A stretch of 64,000 bases of DNA from Sinonovacula constricta (taxonomy: Eukaryota; Mollusca; Bivalvia; Cardiida; Solecurtidae). Location: NCBI GenBank assembly GCA_007844125.1, contig CM017556.1:76751876-76815875 (forward strand), given 5' to 3'. Below, piece by piece: positions 1 through 12,852 of this stretch. Each line of letters begins with the position of its first letter. Position 1 is the first letter of the stretch. A model generated the notes under the pieces. The model was not told the origin of the DNA. It searched no databases and was given only the letters and a program-made list of their open reading frames with translations. The translations under genes were made by a program, and so were the position numbers.

Positions 1-292
1 TTTTTAAGCAAACCAGTGAAGCTTAATGGCCAAACAATAAAATTATTTGTTTCAACAAATAACATATGTCTGGCCTTGGTGACAGTATGTCAGCAGATTC
101 TGCAATCTCATGTTTAGCAACTCTTAGGTTTTTTCCACAACTATGGTGGAGTAATGTTGCCTAAATGTTTTTGCGGAGACTGGATTACCCTTGTTATATC
201 TGCTGGCACACAGTGCACCAAGTGATGATGCGAGGCCAGGCGTGAAGGGAGGAAACTGGATCCTGTCCCAGCTGACAGGGGAGATAACAAAC

Positions 293-1387
293 CTTGTGTA
301 AATCTTCACAGAAAGCGCCAACATTTGAGCGGCCAGTCAAGGAATAACAGGGGGCCTGCGTTTTACTGCTCTGTGCGGTTTTGCAGAGCATATTTGGTAA
401 AGTATAATTATTTGGGGCTGAAAACAAAGAAATATCAGTTTAAACATATTATGTTTTCCAGACATCTGCAGAACTATGTACTTAAGTGCCAAATGAATTA
501 TGATCATAAACACTTGTCTGTCTAAGGATACATTGTTGGCTTTCGCCAAATGAAAAAACATATATGGGCTTGTATCCCTGTTGATTAGCATAAGAGTTTT
601 TTTACAAATACAAGGCAGCTTAAAAATATGACTGTTTAGAGACACACCAAATAAAAGAATGCAATTTACTAAAGTCAGTAAAAGACTATGTTTCAGCAGT
701 GAGTGAGGAATAATCCATTTCATAAAATCAATATTAAGTTATTAAAAACTATTGAAAGACTTAAGCAGGCATAGTAAAGCAAACATTCCAATGATTGGTC
801 TAGTAATTTCCATTTGGACACATTCAGATTCACATACAGGTATCACTCTTCAAAGGTTACTGATCGACCATATGTACAAATGCCTTCAGAAGGCTTGCTT
901 CTTACTTGGAAACATTCAGTAAAAAAACATTTGTTTAAGCAAGTCCTATCAATGGCTATCATCCTACCTGGAGTATTATCTGTTCTCCGGTTTCGGTGTC
1001 TGATACCAAAAGAGAATTGTGGGTGTCTAAAGTGAGCTGTAGGTCCGGAGGATTCGGGCGAGTAAGCACCGGGTCCTGGAGTTTTGAACTGTTGACCGTC
1101 CCTCTGCCTAGAATACAACGAGTAGTGGGGAGTACCATCCTGGCCATTACGTGAATATTTGGGGCTTGGGTAATAGCAGGGGCCAGGGCTGCAGTCATCC
1201 TTGAACTTGCCATGGCGAACACCAAATGGGTAAGCAGGTCCTTTATTATGCTCACTTCTAGGGTCGTGAGTTCTCTGGCCTACCAAGCCTGGCAGGGCGT
1301 AGCAAGGCCCGGGGCTGCTGTACATGGCAGCAATGGGCCCTCGCGGCTTCGTATAGTTATACACCATGCTTCCCGTTTAGTGGGTTA
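293..1387 (-). CDS. ODF3: ODF3/CIMAP-type SHIPPO-repeat protein, 5' coding exons (partial)
   Basis: Two coding exons are visible on the minus strand: 1387-968 (ATG at 1367) and 417-293. The first has an acceptor ending TTTTTGCAG and ends CCAG|GTAGG in phase 1. The second starts after TTTTCAG with two bases, which restores the frame, and ends CACAAG|GTTTG in phase 0. Together they encode 175 residues. The protein opens with a PRGPIAAMYSSPGP stretch and carries several PGP-x-Y (SHIPPO/STPGR) repeats, then TGRS...DLHK, which is the order expected in ODF3. The family lies along sperm-tail outer dense fibres or ciliary doublet microtubules. The last third of the protein, where more PGP repeats are expected, is left of the window. 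A homologous ODF3-like paralogue is possible; the family call is firm. Confidence 0.88.
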
Positions 1388-4300
1388 CTGCAAAAAGACA
1401 ATATAGAACACAATTCTTATTGTAGATGATTTTATGCATAAACATACACAGATACAAATAGTCTACAAAAAGTAAAATCAAACCTTTCTTTCCTTAATAG
1501 TCACAGACTATATTCAAGTAAATGATAACAGAAATTATAACAAACAATTTCTTTTCTTAAGAATTGACGGAACAGCTTTCAAACAACCATCTAAATTGTA
1601 AGGTAAAGATTTGCCAGCAGTTGTTTACATAGGGTTGGGATAGCTGTTGTCTACACAACTTTATGGCCCTACATCCATACTGGACAACACCATCCAGAGA
1701 TAATAAAGCAACTCATGGCCTATAAATGACCACTTCTTTATTGGAAGTACTTAAGGATATTAGTCCCAATAACTGTTTAGATAAGATGAATGAAGTTGGA
1801 CACTTATTTCTAAGATTAATGATAGATATGTTTACCAAACACTACTAATACCATACACATATCAGTCTCTAAGTGGTAATCTTAACAAGTTATACAAAAA
1901 AAAAGAAAACAAACAAACAGAAAGTATCAATCAAATGTTGTTATAATGGATTATTCTACTGTGCCTGTTGATGAATTGAAATGAAAGATTGTTTTTTTAT
2001 GTCTTTGTCAGTTATCAACATATTTTTATGTCTATGTCAGTAATCAACACATCAAATGTTTACTTGCTTATTTATTGATATCATACAAGCAAGGTCTTCA
2101 TCGATACAGTAGTAGACCTAGTTTTGCCCACAATGTACTAAGGTGCCATCATGATTTATACATGACTTGTGTTCATAGACACTATTAACTTGGCTTAAAA
2201 ACATTCAAACAAATCTTTGAAGTCCAGTAAAAACAAGGGCAGCTACAACTGACTACGGTACTTGTGATAATGCCCTAAGTAAACCTAAGGTATCCTACCT
2301 ATAAAAACATTATTTTTTCACTAACACTTAACCCTTTGCTTGCTACGTTTATAAAATTCTTAGCGAACTTCTTAACATTGACATGCACAGCTGCTTAGAC
2401 ATTTTGCTAGAGAATTATCTGCAAACAGTGCAGATTCTGATCAGACAGCTCCCAGCAGGAATGTGACTGATCTGGATCTATACTATTTGCCAAAGTTGTG
2501 TAAATACTAGTATAGCAAGTTAAGGTTTGGTGTAATAGACAAACAGTGATCAGATACTAGCTGTTTGTAACAATATTGTATAATATTATGACACAGCCAC
2601 TTACCAGAGACACTTTCCAGGAGCTAATACAATAGTGTTACAGTAACAGTATCAAATCTTATCAACATATTTGTTACACACCTGAGATTTACATTTGCAA
2701 CAGTCAATCTAACACTAATCTGATAAAAGATAAAATATTTAAAAGACCTTGTCTAAGTCCACACTGCTCTTACTGCTATGAAACCCAAGATACCTCTGGA
2801 CAGGTAGGTGAGTTTATCTCAGCCCCATGTGAGACAACAAGGCTAACATGCTAGCAATAACCCTGATACGGTTATGTCATAACCAAAACTTATTCTGAGT
2901 TATTTGCTATCAAATAAAAGCAAACAGCATATATTGCTTGAGACACTGTGGAAAATAGTGCAGAATCTGATCAGTTAGCTCCCACTTTGAGCTGACTGAT
3001 CTGGCTCTACACTGTTTAACCTAAGCAGACTAGGGGTTATCTCTGTGGCTGTTTGAGAAATTATTGACAGCTCTGAGGATGTATTGCAGATCTTCTATTG
3101 GGCCTCAGCATGGTTGAAAGAGCCATAAAGCTCACCAACCACACACACACCGAATACATCAATATCTGACAAGTGTTCACTGCAGGTGTAATGCTTACGC
3201 CATTGGTATACATTGTCAACCCTTTTCTAATATAAAATGAAACTCCAGATAAAATGGCTTTTTTTCCCCACCGATTTCTTAATTCCCCCCTCCCTGCACT
3301 ATTTGCTGGTACTCATTTTAATTGTGTTTATATCATGACATTTTCAATGAGTAACAGCTATAACAGTTTGTGTGAGAAATACAGGATACATGTAAATTGC
3401 TATTGGTGTAATACTGATAAACTGGAGTTGGCACATTTTCACTGCTGCTTCTTTGGAGGTGTATATATCGGCTGTTTTAAGAGGTTACACTATGTAACCC
3501 TGTGTTATTTCAAATTTAAAAATTCCTTAGTGATAAATGCAGTAGCTTTAAGGATACCACTGAGACCAAATTTATTACTTAACTTAAATACATCTTATTT
3601 GCTTCAGTCACTCTGCTTTAAAACACCTACATTCCTCAGTGGTCTACTTAAGGTGTTTGTTTAGGGTATCATACTGTTAGGATGATTGAGGTTCACTTGT
3701 CCATCATGTCTTCTCCATAACTGATCAATACACTAACAGTTGGTCTAACACTTACCCTGCTGCATTTGTAACTTATGGTTACTTTTTGGTTATTTAATCA
3801 TACATTACACAACAGTTACAAAACATATTGCTATAGACAAACAGCAAATAATTGATCTTGGTAAGACAGCTCCCAGAAAATACATGGCTGATCTAGATCA
3901 ACAATATTTGCTTTAGCCTATCCAATTCATGCTAAGCAGACTGAGTAAGTTACCTGGGCAAACAGCCTTACCTGATAGTAGATCAGCAATCTGATGCATT
4001 TTAATGAGTGTGTGAAATGTTTATTATCAACTTAGAGTTAACTAAACATACCTTCACGCAATGCCTTCATTAAAGTTAACTACAGTGGAAAACAACAGGT
4101 GTTGACATGCACTATCAAAGATGAATAATGTATGAAATTCTGTTTTTACAACAATACCCTTGACACAACATTTTCTGTCAGTAAAATCAAACAATAGAAG
4201 CTATAATACATGTGTAACTACACATACAAATTTCTCAAAACACAATATTTACTGACAGTTTAGCTGGAAATTATGATTACAATGTATTTAATGTATAAGG

Positions 4301-7300
4301 GTCAAAATATTAATTTCCTGGACAGGAAAAAAAGAAATTTATATCAACATACATATAATGGTGATAACAGACCTCACCTTAAACAATAATAAAATAAGAA
4401 AATGTCCTATAAGAATAACCACAGATAATTCAATCTGACTACCACTAGACAAAGACAAACTGGGTAAATGTAAAATAAATGTAAAATAACACTTACTAAG
4501 ATCTGCAACAACAAGACAATAATTGTATCCCACAAAGATGAATACTGGCTATACAGCCCTAGTCCACGCATACACTGACTGTCTTATACATGTTAATTGT
4601 TTATAACTGCTCTTGTGACAAACACACAAACTGCTAAAGAATTTTGATCTTGTATAAACTTGTTTTAGTAACAGTTAATGAAAAGTGCAGCCATTTTAAT
4701 ATCAAATCAGTCAGACAACCAAAATTGGAATCATTTAACTAACTCTTTTTTCAGAAAGTGATTAAAGAAAAACAAAATTCAACTGTAGGTGCTTTAAGTA
4801 AAATTATCATATACAATTACCAGGTAAAAACTATTAAAGCTTAAACATTTCTTTAATACATTACACTAACCCAAACTATAAACCAAACTATTTACAATTA
4901 TATATATCCTTTAAGCTCTACTCTTTGCAGGCAAAAACAAAATATAAATCAAATACATAAATCTTAATTCAATAAAACATTTCTATTAAAGTAAACTTAA
5001 ATAAAACATACTTTAAGTCCTAATCAATCCAACACCCTTCCAGTTCACTGTTTAATAAAACATATCTAAGGTATACCAAGCGATAAAGCTAATCTGTTTG
5101 TATGACATTGTTTTGGTCGTTAGCTCTAGGCAACCACTGAGCGACCCGGTGTCATTCAATATCCCATGTGTAAAGACCTGTACACCAACACCGAATTCAA
5201 TGTGTATAAATGAAAATCCTCATTTATTGACTTACCTATTCAGCCTTTGTACCATTTGAAAAGGCAATTATGTTCACGGCACAATTATGCTATAGGTGAC
5301 CGTGTAACGAGAAACAAGCAGTAAAACTTGCTTTCAAAAAGGTGAAGAAACTGACTTGGTTGGCAGTCTATAGGTCCTAACCCAAAGGACTTGCACAGCC
5401 TAAAGCCATGTGGCAAAATGCTAACCATCTTTAGAAATATAACAGGACTTACACTGTTCTTTTTCTTTTATGAAGAAACTTGTCTTTAAAAGTTCAAATA
5501 ATTAGTCTTTGATTAATGACTAAATTTAATGAAATTTAGCAAGAAATTAATAAAAAAATAATCTTCAAAACACTACACATGATTATTGTTAACATAAGAT
5601 ACTCCCATTTCTGACAAGGAAAATTACAGCTATATATTAGCCATTAGGCCAACTAAATGGGACCTGCCTGCTGGGTTTATAAACATGACGGCCAGTTTTA
5701 TTGGTAATCAATAAAATATTGACAAGACCCTAAGATAACTAACTCCTTGCTTTGTAAAGCACTCATGACATCTATGGTTGCTATCTGATTTTTCATCATA
5801 CTCTATGAGTTAGATTGTTATAATAATTGATAAAACACAAAGCATATTTATTATTAATGGTTGAATAAATAATATGAGTAATAATTTATACTTCTATTCA
5901 AAGAATATATAAATAATATAACATTTACTCTTCTGTCAATATCCTTCTATTCTAATCTAACTTGTAAGTAACAGTACATGAATTGATTTTTGCAAAAGAA
6001 AAATAATAGTTTAAAGACCTACCTAGTTATCCTGTTCAGAGCAGACATGTAAGTAATGATTAAAAACAGCAGTGAAGGGTTATGTAGGATAAAATATCTG
6101 GCACAAGATAAAACATGATTCAGGAAACAATAGAATCAGCCATACGTGCTAGGGATTAAGTTATTAGACCAGTGAGGCCAGCACAGAATGGTAGACGGTG
6201 GGCTTCTAGAGGACAGATTTACACTCAGACACATGTTTTTGCCTTTCTGGGTGTTTTAAGAATTAAGACAGATTAGTAAGCTATAACAAATGTATTATCA
6301 AACAATGACACAAATCTCTTATAATATCTATTTGAAACACAAATGATGACACAGGATCTGTTACCATGTCATTTAAAAGATTACTTTTATGGGGAAGATT
6401 ACAAACCTAAATAAGCATTATCCCATTTATTAAAAATTTATGGCTAATTATGTAACAGCTGAATTTCAACATCAGGTTTTTTGTAGTTTAGGGAGGGGTC
6501 TGAATTATTATTTCTAGGCAAAGTAAGTGAACATTCACACGATTATGGTAAATAGAAGAAAATCCTGCAGCATCGATACATTTTAGAATATCACAGCATT
6601 CACTAAAATTACACCATTAACAGGAAAGAGTATCGTAAACAGTAAGAATTTTAAAAGCCAAAATACCAGTGCACACAACCTTTCCAAAAATTTTTTATAG
6701 TTCTCGAATAATGTTTAAGTAAAATGCTAAATTTGTACAACTCATAGGACAATATATATATTGTAGATCATTGTCAAATTATATTTGTATTCTTGGAAAA
6801 CTGAGCTATGGTTGTACCTTAAGTAAACTAATGTAGTAGTAAGTACTGATTGCACTAACAATAAAGTTGAGAAAACTGTCCAGCTTTAAAATATACATGA
6901 CAATGAAATAATGCTGGTAACTAAGGTGATGTTCTGCACTTCTTGGGGGAAAAAGACACTCAGCATTTGAAAAAAACTACAAAATTTTCTTATATATACA
7001 TACAATATCAATATAAATATATACCAAATGCAACAATGTTTCTCATTGTATCCACTTTGTTTTGCCTTTTAAAAATGAATAAACATAATACTACAAATGC
7101 TGATGCAAATATATTCAACATCATTTGACAACATGTCCTACAGAGGTTTTGGATTTCAATCAGAGGTTTCAATTTTAGGATGGGAAAATGCTAAGGATGC
7201 TAAACATATATATCTTGGAAACTATCATAAGTTGTGGTAATGTGAGTTCATCTGATAAAAGTTGGGATTTTTTTACATCTTATAAAAATGCTTGGATTAT

Positions 7301-7965
7301 GTTTTACCTGATTTGCCATAAAATGTTCTGCAAAACTTTACCTAGTGAAGTGAGTAATACTAGCTAGGAAGAATAAAATGGCATGCATATCTTAAATATG
7401 TTCTTCATGCACATATGATTTGGTTAAATATCATATACACTAAGAGGGCAATGACAATTTAATGTCTTGAAAATGTTGTTAAAGAAAATATTAAATACAA
7501 GGCTTATACACGATTTAAATCAATGGGAACATTGTAGCCAGGCTATGCCTATGTTAACACACATTTGCCTGGCATTTACTGATAAACTACTTTGTTGTGT
7601 TAGTAGAAACATTTGATTCTAAAGATCGCTCAGTTTTAATGTCGGTCTATCTGACAAACGTACAACCAAGAACGATATAGATAAAAAGGTTATTAAATCT
7701 TGTATGTCTATTCTTTATATAAGGCTGCATTTCTTATGCAGGAATCAGCATGAAAATGTGGGGCTGAATGGTTATTTTGTGGATGAAAAACAAAGCGAAC
7801 GAGTTTAAGAACAAATTCAGGTGTTTTTTTTAAAAAATTAAATGACGGTTGGCATGAAAGAAGTTCAGAGTAGTTCTATCTTTCAAATTTGGCATTAAAG
7901 AAATAAAACATCCATATCATGATACTTCTACTCAAAGATAAACAAAAAGGAAACAAAAGTCTTAC
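1388..7965 (-). other. Long first intron of the ODF3-like gene
   Basis: AT-rich sequence with no supported exon on either strand. It contains three copies of a dispersed repeat, at about 2330-2525, 2935-3045 and 3780-3960. The open frames at 3254-3664 and 6943-7128 are low-complexity and show no family resemblance. Confidence 0.45.
2330..3960. repeat. Dispersed repeat, three copies (about 2330-2525, 2935-3045, 3780-3960)
   Basis: The three segments share an ordered set of words: a gatctgatcag-like start, then agctccca, then ctgatctggatcta, then a tatttgcc-like end, then aagcagactg. A weaker fourth copy lies at about 14500-14585 inside the METTL25-like gene. The lack of obvious terminal repeats leaves the class open. 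Confidence 0.5.
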
Positions 7966-8055
7966 CTTTGGCGAATAAATATCGCTCGGTGCAGTTTTAG
8001 AAACCTGTGCTCGAACCCTAAATTCAGGAGAGGGTTGTCAGACAAACATGGAGAC
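7966..8055 (-). other. Probable 5'UTR exon and promoter area of the ODF3-like gene
   Basis: The first coding exon (ATG at 1367) has only 20 transcribed bases before its ATG and begins at a 3' splice site, so an upstream non-coding exon is needed. On the minus strand a good donor, CCAAAG|GTAAG, occurs at 7966/7965. The sequence upstream (8000-8200) is less AT-rich and has CpG-containing stretches, as a promoter might. The right end is approximate because no transcription start can be read. The implied intron of about 6.6 kb is long but not out of scale for this locus. Confidence 0.4.
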
Positions 8056-9670
8056 GTCACTGTAGACACCACGTGATAACACTTATCCAATCGAACTGCC
8101 CCGTTTTGTTTCACAGGTTGCTATCGTTGGCCTTAGAAACAAGAGAGGCTACTCTATCAAACTTATAAGGGAAGTTACTCGATAGAAACGCGGGAAAACC
8201 TGTTGCTCCCCTTCACATACATGCGTTGAAAGGACAAAAATTACAAAAACAAAAAATAACTTACAAGTGGAAAATTACTATCTTTCATATTTCCAAGCCA
8301 AGAACATGACTTCGACAATCTTAGCCCTAATTCACCATACTTATAAACGTGTTAAGTTTTTCTCATATACTTACACCTGATCTACTCTGAATCAAATTAT
8401 ATAGTTTACACAATAAGTGAAGATCCCTTAACTTGGCAGCCGTCTTTGATGGCAACTTCAAGGGATTTTCAGAGGAATTGTATAGAAAGTTTTTTTTTTG
8501 TTTTTTTTTTTGTAATTTCTTCATTTTTTGTCTAAAAATTAAAAGTATTGGAAAGCTCTTGAAATTCATACTTTTAAAATATAATATTTTTTAATCGATA
8601 AACGCACAAAGAATTAATACACAGAAATAAATGAAATAATTGGCTAATCCTTAAACAAAACGAGCAGTGTATCTTTTTGGTTGTATTTTTTTTTGTACCT
8701 TTTTAACTATCAAAATATTATTTTGATATTTTAAATACTTCATACAAGCTGATAAGTTTGATATAAAATGCAGTAAAATAGACTGAAAAAATAATGAAGT
8801 ACAGCACATATTTCTAGTTTTAGGCCTACATTAGCTTTTGCCTTCGGCCGTAAACCTATGGCATCACATGGAAACTATCTATTAGTATTGCTCTTTGTTT
8901 AGACCTAGACCTTTTGCTTTGTCTTGTAAGCAATAGTCAGTTACGGCCTATTCATTAGCCGCTTTCTGTGGTCGGAAATCACATAATAAAACAACACACA
9001 AACTGGTCAGTATTGATGAATTAAATAAAGCACACCTTTGTCTTTATAAATGCATTTATTTAGGTTGGTTTATTACATGCCGTTGCGGGCAAAGTTAATA
9101 GGCACATTGTCGGGGCTGGTTATTTGTTAAGTATACAAGGAACGGTGTTGATTATTGTTATGTAACACTGCGAAAACCGAAAATTAAAGCCGTTGGTAGA
9201 CATTAAACGGGTAGTAAAATCAGATTCGAGTCCAAAATACATACCAATGCTATCAAAGGAGAAACATGCATATTTAAACATAATGCTTGTACAGACATTT
9301 TAGAGCATGGCGATACTCTCAACGAAAAGAAACACCAATTTGGCAATTACTGTTTTGAACACATCGACTCATGGATTGCACGAATAAGACAGGAAAACCA
9401 GAATTTTTATTTGAATCGGTCCATCAGTGGGTGCATACATCAGGATAAAATTATGAAGGCGCGCTGAAAAGTTTTGTATTCCAAAAGTTGCAAAAGAATC
9501 AATTGGTAATAGAAAGCATATCGATAAGACCGATAATGGTCATGGAATAGAATGTTGATATTCGCTCAGTACTTGAACATTATATATTATTAAAAACTCT
9601 TGTCTATTGGTTAAATAAAAACCATTGTATAAATACTCAATCAATTTAATCACAAATAATTTGTAGAATA
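8056..9670. other. Intergenic AT-rich DNA, no gene seen
   Basis: No exon with matching splice phase or recognisable protein was found. T-rich runs occur around 8490-8515. The minus-strand open frame at 8363-8569 is lysine-rich low complexity. Confidence 0.4.
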
Positions 9671-9679
9671 CACCCTGGA

Positions 9680-9925
9680 TGAATCCAGGGGTTGGGGATG
9701 GGGAGATGCATCCCCACCCCCGCCCCACCAACCAGGTAAAAGAGTAAGGTTGTGAAACACATAACATGTAAGCTTAAAAATAAGTACATTTTGTCTGTTG
9801 ACTGGTTAGGTCGAAGTTAGGACCCCTTAGTATGTGTGTATATATATTGTATTTACAGCGATAAAGTTAAAGGATCTTGATTCATACCACCCACCCCTAT
9901 CAAAATTTTCAGGATCCGCGCACAA
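9680..9925. repeat. Dispersed repeat with C-rich centre, copy 1
   Basis: The segment holds ggggatg, gatgcatcccc, a C-rich run, then accaggtaaaagagta and later tcaggatccgc. The same ordered words occur at about 52795-52950, so this is a dispersed element. A short-ORF track in the region is not coding. Confidence 0.5.
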
Positions 9926-10454
9926 AGTACATACACTTCCTTCTTTTGGGCAATAGTCAGAAAATAAGCAGGTAGTGGTAGATTTAAATCGGGTTTACTT
10001 TTTCACTCTAAATAGTTTATATTTGTGTTCTACTGTTTTTACTGAACGTGCTAAAAATCAACCTTCAATGATTGTGCATGGTCGACGGTCAAATATATAT
10101 GTTAAATACCGAATGAATAAATTTGAATGAAGGAACAGATTTTAATTGGAACTACTTCAACTTGTTATGTTTATCGTGAATCAATCACTACAGAGTTAAC
10201 CTGGTTACTGACAATCTATCGTACAGTTTTTTTTTCTTGTTACATCGCACTAATGCAGCAATGACCATATAACGTTCAGCTGATTATTGGTGAAGGAAGA
10301 CTCCAAGACGGTAACTGATGTTTTTTCTTTTTGTGTGTTATGTCTCGTCTCTGTGTTTTTGTCACATTTACATTTACCTTGTTTGCCTTTGTCTACAGGT
10401 AGATAAAATTTAAATATCTGTGAAAATTTTGATAGGACCTTTTCTTATTTACCT

Positions 10455-10497
10455 ATCCAGACAAGAGTCTGGGTAGAACCACCGGCGCACCACAGGT
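10455..10497 (-). repeat. SINE core fragment
   Basis: Contains gtctgggtagaaccac, the reverse complement of the ggttctacccagac core shared by the SINE copies elsewhere in the window. It has no tRNA-like head here and abuts the open frame starting at 10496. Confidence 0.45.
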
Positions 10498-10765
10498 CTG
10501 TATTGATCTATCTTTTCCAACCTTTGAAAACGGACTGTGGTTTAAATGGAATAATAAAACTAAATCGTCGATAAGCTTCAACATCTCTTTTCATGAAAAG
10601 GAAGAAAAATGTGATGTAACAAAACCAACAATAAACAAAGGGGCCATGATGGCAGTGAATGGCTCACCAGAAGATATTGATTTTCAGTTTGCTTTAAAAT
10701 CTAATCACACGACTGCATGTACTCAACCACCGTGCATTTGGAATCGAGTGATCACAAGTTATTAG
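10496..10765 (+). other. Unrecognised 90-codon open frame, possible orphan exon
   Basis: Reading from 10496 in frame CAG-GTC-TGT gives 89 residues and a TAG stop at 10763. There is no ATG near the start; the only internal methionines are a pair about 54 codons in. The composition is protein-like rather than low-complexity, with four cysteines, several N-x-S/T sites (NKT, NIS, NHT) and a C-terminal QPPCIWNRV stretch. I do not recognise the family. A splice acceptor cannot be placed confidently because the upstream DNA is a SINE fragment. It could be a terminal exon, a pseudogene fragment or a chance frame. Confidence 0.25.
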
Positions 10766-10869
10766 TTTAGCAAATCCCTGCCTAAGTTAACCATGCAAAC
10801 AACGATTCGGATAAGTTTCTGCTATTGGTTAGGCCCGAAAACCTCTTATAGGTTGTTCACAGGTTTGTT

Positions 10870-11165
10870 CCGTGATTTGACCTAGTCAACTACCCTTTAA
10901 TCTTATGTGACCCAGTTACGAACCCATCCAAGAGGTTGCGCAGACATTCTCAGTTTGGTGAAGATTTGGCCATAAATGTGCCTTCTATGGAGTTCACAAA
11001 TTTGTATTTTCACTACGAAGTGCACTAGATGACCGTCTTTTTTGGACCCCACGTGACCCAGTTACGACCTCATTCAAGATTTCATGCAGACAAACATTCT
11101 AGCCAAGTTTGGAGAAGGCTGTGCCATTAATGAGGACACAAGTGCTTTCACAAGGCTTTTCTAAA
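10870..11165 (+). repeat. Bivalve-type dispersed repeat with cacgtgaccc motif
   Basis: Two sub-copies with cagttacga, tttggagaag/tttggtgaag, gtgccattaa/gtgccttcta and ttcacaa follow one another. The reverse-complement words (gtcacgtggggtc, ggtcagaatgtt, gttcgttactg) are found at 45261-45753, so both belong to one family. I remember similar repeats from bivalve genomes but cannot confirm here. Confidence 0.5.
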
Positions 11166-11994
11166 ATTCCATCTAGTTTAAGATTTTCTTGCAGAATGTT
11201 TGTTTATAATAATCATTTTTTTTAAACGAAAACGTCCCCACCACATTTAAAGTAAAATCGTAGATCCATCACTGTTTAAAGCATATCAAGTCTTCCTGTT
11301 ATTATTGTAATAGTAATTCCCAGACAATTAAGTCATATGTGGCGATTTACTTGTTTTTCTTTACTTTTTTATGTACTAAATGACATTTTTGTCAAGATTA
11401 ACACACAGAAAACACTTCACAGATTTATTATAGTTTATGTAATAACAGAGTTTATTTAAAATGTTTGAACACAGACTTTGTTGATTTATTCAAAAGGTTT
11501 TCTCCATCAGATTCAGTTTTCAGATGTATTTGTTAGGAGTTCATACATATTTCGCATTTACCAGGGCTCATTGTAGACACCTCGTCCATGTTTGTAGAAA
11601 GAATTCTCGAAGAAGTTACTTGTTATCTTTACTCTGTTGCAAATGGAGTAGGTGTAAATTTAAAAAAAAATATGCAAAACTATGTGAAGGCTGGGTTTGA
11701 GAGTGCTGCAAAACACATGCATAAATGTGTTCTATGTGTATGCATTAATCACAGTGATACATGCCTTCTCTTTGATTGATTTTTTTTATATTTTGGTCAT
11801 TTGACAAACTGAAAGGACAGGATCTCTAAGGAAGCCTGGTCAGACATTGTCTCATGTACAGGACAAGCAGAAGCAAATGGTTCAATTATTTTAACTATGT
11901 TGTTAATTAATTTTATTGCCTATGTTTGCATTCTCCATGAAAGTAAGTCACAGTGGCACAAATATGGTAATTATAGCCTCGTCCACCTATTGTT

Positions 11995-12175
11995 AGTGTA
12001 AGAAGGTGCCAGACAAATGTCTGGGTAGAACCACAAGCACACCACAGCTTAGTTAGAAGACCTCCACACAAAAGTTCATTCCCTGAGTTGGACTCTAACC
12101 CACATTGTGAGGGTTTGATGAGTTTGGAGCTATTAGACTACAACTCCGCAACCTCGGTCAAGGCAGCCCCTTCAA
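11995..12175 (-). repeat. tRNA-derived SINE, minus strand
   Basis: On the minus strand the segment begins with a tRNA-like head and a degenerate B box (gggttagagtccaac), then reads through ggaggtcttct and the shared core ggttctacccagacatttgt. The order head, core, tail matches the plus-strand SINEs near 38528 and 56803. Confidence 0.6.
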
Positions 12176-12483
12176 TTTGGCACACTAATGTGTGACTTAT
12201 TTTAATCTGGCACAGTATACTTGATAATTTATAAAAAACTTTTGAATTCTGAATCAGAGTGAAAAGTGTACTAATGTGTTTGAATCTCCCACACTTTAAA
12301 CAATAAAGTCAGAAAACACACCATGACTTGAACAAGTCATGAGCAGTGATCTTCAAGTTATAGATTGAGTAAGAAAGTAATGCTCTTTTGTGCAATAAGT
12401 TAAAAAAATATGGACAACTCCTCTTTAAACAATTATCTGCTTATATTCCTCATTCTATTTTTAAAATTGAATGTTGTAATATA

Positions 12484-12486
<3 letters not shown>

Positions 12487-12575
<89 letters not shown>

Positions 12576-12609
12576 CAATTATATAATTGTATATATATAT
12601 ATATATATA

Positions 12610-12660
<51 letters not shown>
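12487..12660. repeat. Long (TA)n microsatellite
   Basis: About 170 bp of almost pure TA dinucleotide, broken at about 12573-12590 by a short non-TA spacer and by a single C at 12611. It lies just downstream of the METTL25-like 3' end. The apparent reading frame through it is an artefact of the repeat. Confidence 0.95.
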
Positions 12661-12666
<6 letters not shown>

Positions 12667-12807
12667 CAGTGAGTTAAATAATTATATAAATAATTATATG
12701 AAAGCAAGTGAAAATGAATACAAGAAAGTGAGTTAGAAAACTACTGTGACTTGCATTTTTTGTAACAGGGCACATAATAAAGGAAGTTATGACCTAATTT
12801 TATAGTT

Positions 12808-12813
12808 TTTATT
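12808..12813 (-). terminator. Poly(A) signal of the METTL25-like gene
   Basis: AATAAA on the minus strand, 40 nt after the stop codon at 12855-12853. It is the first canonical hexamer after the stop. Confidence 0.5.
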
Positions 12814-12852
12814 TCTATTGAAGCAATGCATTATTGTATCACCATCGAACAA

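Noticed and set aside
3254..3664. 136-codon plus-strand frame
   Set aside because: Composition is Phe/Leu/Asn-rich with no domain; it lies in the ODF3-like intron with no splice support.
12388..12666. Open frame of alternating Tyr-Ile
   Set aside because: It is the (TA)n microsatellite.
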